Translations under genes and position numbers: made by a program
The notes under the pieces: generated by a model
Told to the model about the DNA's origin: nothing
Database searches by the model: none
Seen by the model: the letters and a program-made list of their open reading frames with translations, nothing else
Shown: positions 60,909 through 64,000 of the stretch, in pieces
Position numbering within the stretch: position 1 is the first letter of the stretch
Layout: the number at the start of each line of letters is the position of its first letter
Assembly (NCBI RefSeq): GCF_002917105.1
Contig: NZ_PQFZ01000015.1
Coordinates: forward strand, 1 to 64,000
DNA length: 64,000 bases
Reading direction: 5' to 3'
From: Allobosea psychrotolerans
Lineage (GTDB): Bacteria > Pseudomonadota > Alphaproteobacteria > Rhizobiales > Beijerinckiaceae

Positions 60909-61218
60909 GGCGTGGTTCCTCTTGCCGCAGTGCCCCGCACGGAGCGGCGGGCCAGCGCCAGCGTCGCCTGCTGGAACGCGATGAAGGCAAACAGCAGGAC
61001 CCCGGTGACGATCTTGGTCCACCAGCTCGACAACGTGCCGTCGAAATTGATGCAGGTCTGAAACAGGCGCAGGCTGCCGCCGGTCAGGACGACCGCGAGC
61101 ATGATCAGGCCGAAGGCGCTCAGCCGGCAGCCGCCGGGCAGGCTGCGCTGGCGGCATTGAGACCGCCGGCCAGCATGGTCGCGGCAAGCAGCGTGGTCAT
61201 GGATGAAAGACGGCGCAT
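60905..61218 (-). pseudogene. Scar of a deleted sugar ABC transporter operon
   Basis: The minus strand starts with a 32-codon frame (61218-61120) that has an SD and encodes a clean signal peptide (TTLLAATMLAGGLNAASAA), like a sugar-binding protein, then stops. Directly after it, another frame (about 61135-60905) encodes GLIMLAVVLTGGSLRLFQTCINF and WWTKIVTGVLLFAFIAFQQ, the C-terminus of a ribose-class permease. The rest of the binding protein, any ATPase and most of the permease are gone. Confidence 0.75.
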
Positions 61219-61297
61219 GAGCTTCTCCCGGAACGTTATCAATCGAGGCGCCTCTGCGTGCGCTGCCTTGTTCTAGCGGGGCCGTTTGAAGCTGTAA

Positions 61298-61310
61298 ATA
61301 GTCATACTAT
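61298..61310. promoter_or_regulatory. Candidate GntR operator (ATAGT-CAT-ACTAT)
   Basis: A perfect 5-bp dyad with a 3-base centre lies in an AT-rich patch about 80 bases upstream of the remnant signal-peptide start. It probably marks the promoter that now serves the regulator and downstream catabolic genes. Confidence 0.55.
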
Positions 61311-61342
61311 CTTACTAATGGTCAGCGACCTGCGGGAGCCGC

Positions 61343-62413
61343 TCAGGCCGTGAAGCGATAGAGCGTGCGATGCCGGTAGAGCGCGCCCGGTATCAGCCTG
61401 GCCGATGGGAAATCCGGACGGTTTGGTGCGTCGGGCCAGATCTGCGGCTCCAGGCAAAAGGCGTCGGCCTGGCGGTGGAGCCTGCCATGCTTTCCCGCCA
61501 CGCTGCCGTCGAGAAAATTGCCGGAGTAGAGCTGGAGGCCGGGCTGGTTGGTATGGAGCTCCATGATCCGCCCGGAGCGGGGCGCCTCGACGCGAGCGGC
61601 CAAACGTAAGTCGTCCGTCGGCAAGCCATCCGCAGGAGCCAGGCAGAAATTATGGTCGTAGCCGCGGCCGCGCCGCAGCTGTTCGTCGGGGTGCCGGATG
61701 CGGGCGCCGATCGGATGCGGCTGGCGGAAATCGAACGGCGTGCCAGTGACGTCTCGCGGCGGCTCCTGCAGCGGGATCGCGGTTTCGTCCACCGCAAGGA
61801 AACGATCGGCGGCGATCTGCAGGCGATGCTGCAGGATATCGCCAGCCGCGGTGCCGTCGAGATTGAAGAAGCTGTGATTGGTCAGGTTGACCACCGTCGC
61901 CCGATCGCTCGTTGCGATGATGTCGAGCAGGAGTTCGCTTGGAGCCGGCAGGCTATAGCGCACCTGCGTCTCGACCGTGCCGGGGTAACCTTCCTCGCCA
62001 TCGGGGCTGCGGCAGGTCAGCGTCAGCGCCGGAACCGGGCCATCCTCTGCGCCGACGATCCTCCACGCCTTGCGGCTGAAGCCGTTGACGCCGCCATGCA
62101 GCGCGTTGGGGCCATTGTTGCGGGCAAGCGAAACCTGTGCCCCGTCGATCACGAAGCTACCGCCCGCAATGCGGTTGGCGTAGCGCCCGACCGTCATGCC
62201 GAAATAGCAGCCCGGGCGGGTATAGGGCTCAAGCGCGTCGAAGCCGAGAACGACGTCGTCGATCGCCCCTGCGCTGTCGGCCACCAGCAGCGCCTGGAGC
62301 GCGGCGCCATAGCTGATGATGCGCGCCGTCAGCCCGCCATCCCGCCTCAGCGTGACGCGCTCGATGGCGGTGCCGTCCGGCAGGTGCCCGAAGATCTCGC
62401 GTTCGACCGGCAT
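61343..62413 (-). CDS. galM: Aldose 1-epimerase (galactose mutarotase)
   Basis: A 356-residue GalM: TVGRYANRIAGGSF, NGPNALHGGVNGFSRKAW (catalytic His), VVNLTNHSFFNLDG (catalytic His) and GYDHNFCL are family hallmarks, with LHTNQPGLQLYSGNF containing the C-terminal region. It interconverts the anomers of galactose and other aldoses, feeding the dehydrogenase of the downstream operon. The ATG at 62413 fits the usual start; upstream codons of the open frame are not conserved-looking. Confidence 0.92.
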   Translation of the reverse strand: MPVEREIFGHLPDGTAIERVTLRRDGGLTARIISYGAALQALLVADSAGAIDDVVLGFDALEPYTRPGCYFGMTVGRYANRIAGGSFVIDGAQVSLARNNGPNALHGGVNGFSRKAWRIVGAEDGPVPALTLTCRSPDGEEGYPGTVETQVRYSLPAPSELLLDIIATSDRATVVNLTNHSFFNLDGTAAGDILQHRLQIAADRFLAVDETAIPLQEPPRDVTGTPFDFRQPHPIGARIRHPDEQLRRGRGYDHNFCLAPADGLPTDDLRLAARVEAPRSGRIMELHTNQPGLQLYSGNFLDGSVAGKHGRLHRQADAFCLEPQIWPDAPNRPDFPSARLIPGALYRHRTLYRFTA

Positions 62414-62571
62414 GCGTCTCTCTGCTTCGGCGCTTTTCGGCACGTGTCGGCCTATGTCGGCAAGCCGAGGCTCATCGTCACGGCTGAAGTCTGCCGCCAC
62501 GGCGGCGCAATGTACATCGTTCTCAAATCCCGCAGCATGCAGCCCGCGGTGATCGCAACGTCCGCAGCCGC

Positions 62572-64000
62572 TCAGCCTGTTCGCAGCCGGGGTATCGCGG
62601 CTGCCTGTTCGGTCCGGTCTTCGATCAGGCTGATCAGGTACTGCGCTCCGTCTTCACCATCCGAAGCGGGAAGATGCCGGATTGCCGCGATACGCTCGCC
62701 ATTGCCGGGCGTCGTGATCCTCCGGATCGCGACCGTGGTAGCCTTGACCGGCGGGGCCTTGCTGCTGCCCTCGATCGCCTCGGCGGTCTCCTCGCCGAAG
62801 ACGTCCCTTGCCGTTCGTCCGACAATGTCGGCGCGCGACAGCCCGAACAGGGTTTCCGCGGCCCGGTTGACCAGCAGATAGCGGTGGCTGAGCGCGTCCT
62901 TGGCCAGGATGGCCTCGTGCACATTCTCGACGATCGTTCCAAACAAGCGCTCCATGCGCTCCAGCGTCTGCTGAAGATGCTGCTGCTTGGTGAAGTCCTC
63001 ATGGGTCGCAACCCAGCCGCCATCGGGCGTCGGCTGCTCGAACACGCGGATCTTGCGGCCGTCCTTCAATTCGACATGGCTTACGGACGGTTGGCCGAGC
63101 GCGATCCGGGTCAGGATCGTTCTGACGTAGGTTTTGCTGTCTCCGGAAAACAGGCCGGATTCGGCGCGGTATCGCAGTATGTCGCGAAGATTGCAGCTCG
63201 AAGCCATGATCTCTTTCGGCAGATTATACATCTTTCGGTAGGATTCGTTCATGAGAATGACGTTCGCGTGCACATCGAGCATGATCAGGCCCTGGGCCAT
63301 ATTGTTGATCGCCGCGATGAGATGGACCTTGTTCTCCTCGAGGTGATCGCGTTCCCGTGATGTCGCCAGTTCGCTCTTCTGGAGCTCACGGATTCGCTCG
63401 GTCGTGCTCTGCAGTTGCTGGACAGCCAAAGCGAGCTTGCCGATTTCATCTTTTCTGCCGGCGTACGGGATCGCTGCCAGAGTCTTGCCGGAGGCAATGC
63501 TGTCGGTTGCCCATGTGATGGCGAGCAGCGGCTCGATCACCGAGGCCTTGAACAGAGAGGCTGTCAGCCAGGTCAGGGCGATGGCGCCGATGCCGAGGAT
63601 CACCAGCAATATGGTCGTGAACTCGACCTGCTCTCCCAGCTTGGCGATGGCGTGGGCGCGCTTGAAGTAGACCGTAGCCAGTGCCGCGAGATCCTCGTTC
63701 AGTGCCATGCGCACCTGGCGGTTCGCCTCGTTGTCTCCCCATTCGCGACCCGCCGCCTGGCCGATGGTGTTGGCGCGCCGCACGAGCTCCGCGCGGAACC
63801 CGATGAACTCGGAGACACGGGTCTTGAAGGCTGCGAAGAGTTCCGTATCGTCATCGCGAACGATGCGCTGCCATTGATCCATGACCTCGGCCAGTTCGCG
63901 GTTTCGCTGCAGGAGCGCGTCGCCATAGCGCCTCACGGTCGCCATATCGCTCGACATGTAGATGCCGCGCGATTCCATGACGACGGCGAAGATCAGGCCG
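62572..64000 (-). CDS. PAS-domain sensor/signalling protein (5' end outside window)
   Basis: The frame is open to the window edge, so the N-terminus is missing. Visible parts are a helical periplasmic sensor (about residues 8-115 of the visible part, MCP-like), a membrane segment (FTTILLVILGIGAIALTWLTASLF), a HAMP-like linker (ATDSIASGKTLAAIPYAGRKDEIGKLA) and two PAS domains (MAQGLIMLDVHANVILMN and NVHEAILAKDALSHRYLLVNRAAETLFGL). The protein ends after the second PAS with no kinase, GGDEF or MCP domain. Confidence 0.85.
   Translation of the reverse strand, partial: GLIFAVVMESRGIYMSSDMATVRRYGDALLQRNRELAEVMDQWQRIVRDDDTELFAAFKTRVSEFIGFRAELVRRANTIGQAAGREWGDNEANRQVRMALNEDLAALATVYFKRAHAIAKLGEQVEFTTILLVILGIGAIALTWLTASLFKASVIEPLLAITWATDSIASGKTLAAIPYAGRKDEIGKLALAVQQLQSTTERIRELQKSELATSRERDHLEENKVHLIAAINNMAQGLIMLDVHANVILMNESYRKMYNLPKEIMASSCNLRDILRYRAESGLFSGDSKTYVRTILTRIALGQPSVSHVELKDGRKIRVFEQPTPDGGWVATHEDFTKQQHLQQTLERMERLFGTIVENVHEAILAKDALSHRYLLVNRAAETLFGLSRADIVGRTARDVFGEETAEAIEGSSKAPPVKATTVAIRRITTPGNGERIAAIRHLPASDGEDGAQYLISLIEDRTEQAAAIPRLRTG

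Overview
The window is GC-rich, densely coded, single-chromosome-type DNA of an alphaproteobacterium. A NasTS-controlled nitrate assimilation operon, ChvE-GguAB sugar uptake, an OpgC glucan-modifying protein, an ECF sigma factor with an NrsF anti-sigma, a uronate dehydrogenase cluster and many palindromic intergenic repeats all fit Hyphomicrobiales. Bosea or a close relative is my guess from gene content alone. No rRNA, tRNA, CRISPR array or replication origin was seen.

Layout. 0-2.9 kb: a nucleotidyltransferase-fold protein behind a perfect 14-bp inverted repeat, a divergent azoreductase/HxlR pair and an ABM monooxygenase. 2.9-5.4 kb: urease accessory genes ureE, ureF and ureG with a small membrane protein between F and G; no urease structural genes are present. 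5.5-18.0 kb: a complete nitrate assimilation locus, with nasT and nasS (sensor and antiterminator), then nrtA, an FAD oxidoreductase, nasA, nrtB, nrtD, nirA and an unusual flavoprotein. The 320-base gap before nrtA holds a sigma-54-like promoter, two hexaloop hairpins of the ANTAR-target type and an overlapping intrinsic terminator, so the full sensor-to-RNA switch can be read here. 18.2-24.7 kb: a HAD phosphatase and RpiR regulator facing an Opp-type importer (two permeases and a binding protein, no ATPase) and a metallophosphoesterase. 24.7-27.6 kb: a methyltransferase, a small orphan protein and an HtrA-like protein that has lost its catalytic triad.

27.9-34.0 kb: a minus-strand hexuronate/sugar-acid cluster (GntR regulator, binding protein, enolase-superfamily enzyme, lactonase, uronate dehydrogenase, aldose epimerase). 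34.2-36.8 kb: a scarred region with a DUF2161 nuclease-like gene, a repeat, an internally deleted IS5 transposase, a lower-GC methyltransferase and a headless YHS-domain remnant. 36.8-42.6 kb: envelope and stress genes (membrane protein, TPR protein, OpgC, secreted esterase, ECF sigma and NrsF). 43.2-50.6 kb: DUF2254 protein, NhaP antiporter, DegP protease, DUF305 and glutaredoxin-MauE membrane proteins, two small hydrophilic proteins and a PRC-barrel gene with an apparent terminal frameshift. 50.8-53.2 kb: dusA, a thioesterase, a DUF2867 gene and an IS5 N-terminal fragment.

53.3-62.4 kb: a minus-strand operon for L-arabinose/D-galactose use: galM, a GntR regulator, L-2-keto-3-deoxyarabonate dehydratase, aldose dehydrogenase, lactonase, then chvE-gguA-gguB uptake. 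Between galM and the regulator lies the scar of a second sugar ABC transporter, in which a binding-protein signal peptide is joined to a permease C-terminus. The window ends inside a PAS-domain sensor gene. The most rewarding regions are the nrtA leader, the Fe-S/flavoprotein partner of NirA, the collapsed transporter and the palindrome-guarded nucleotidyltransferase.
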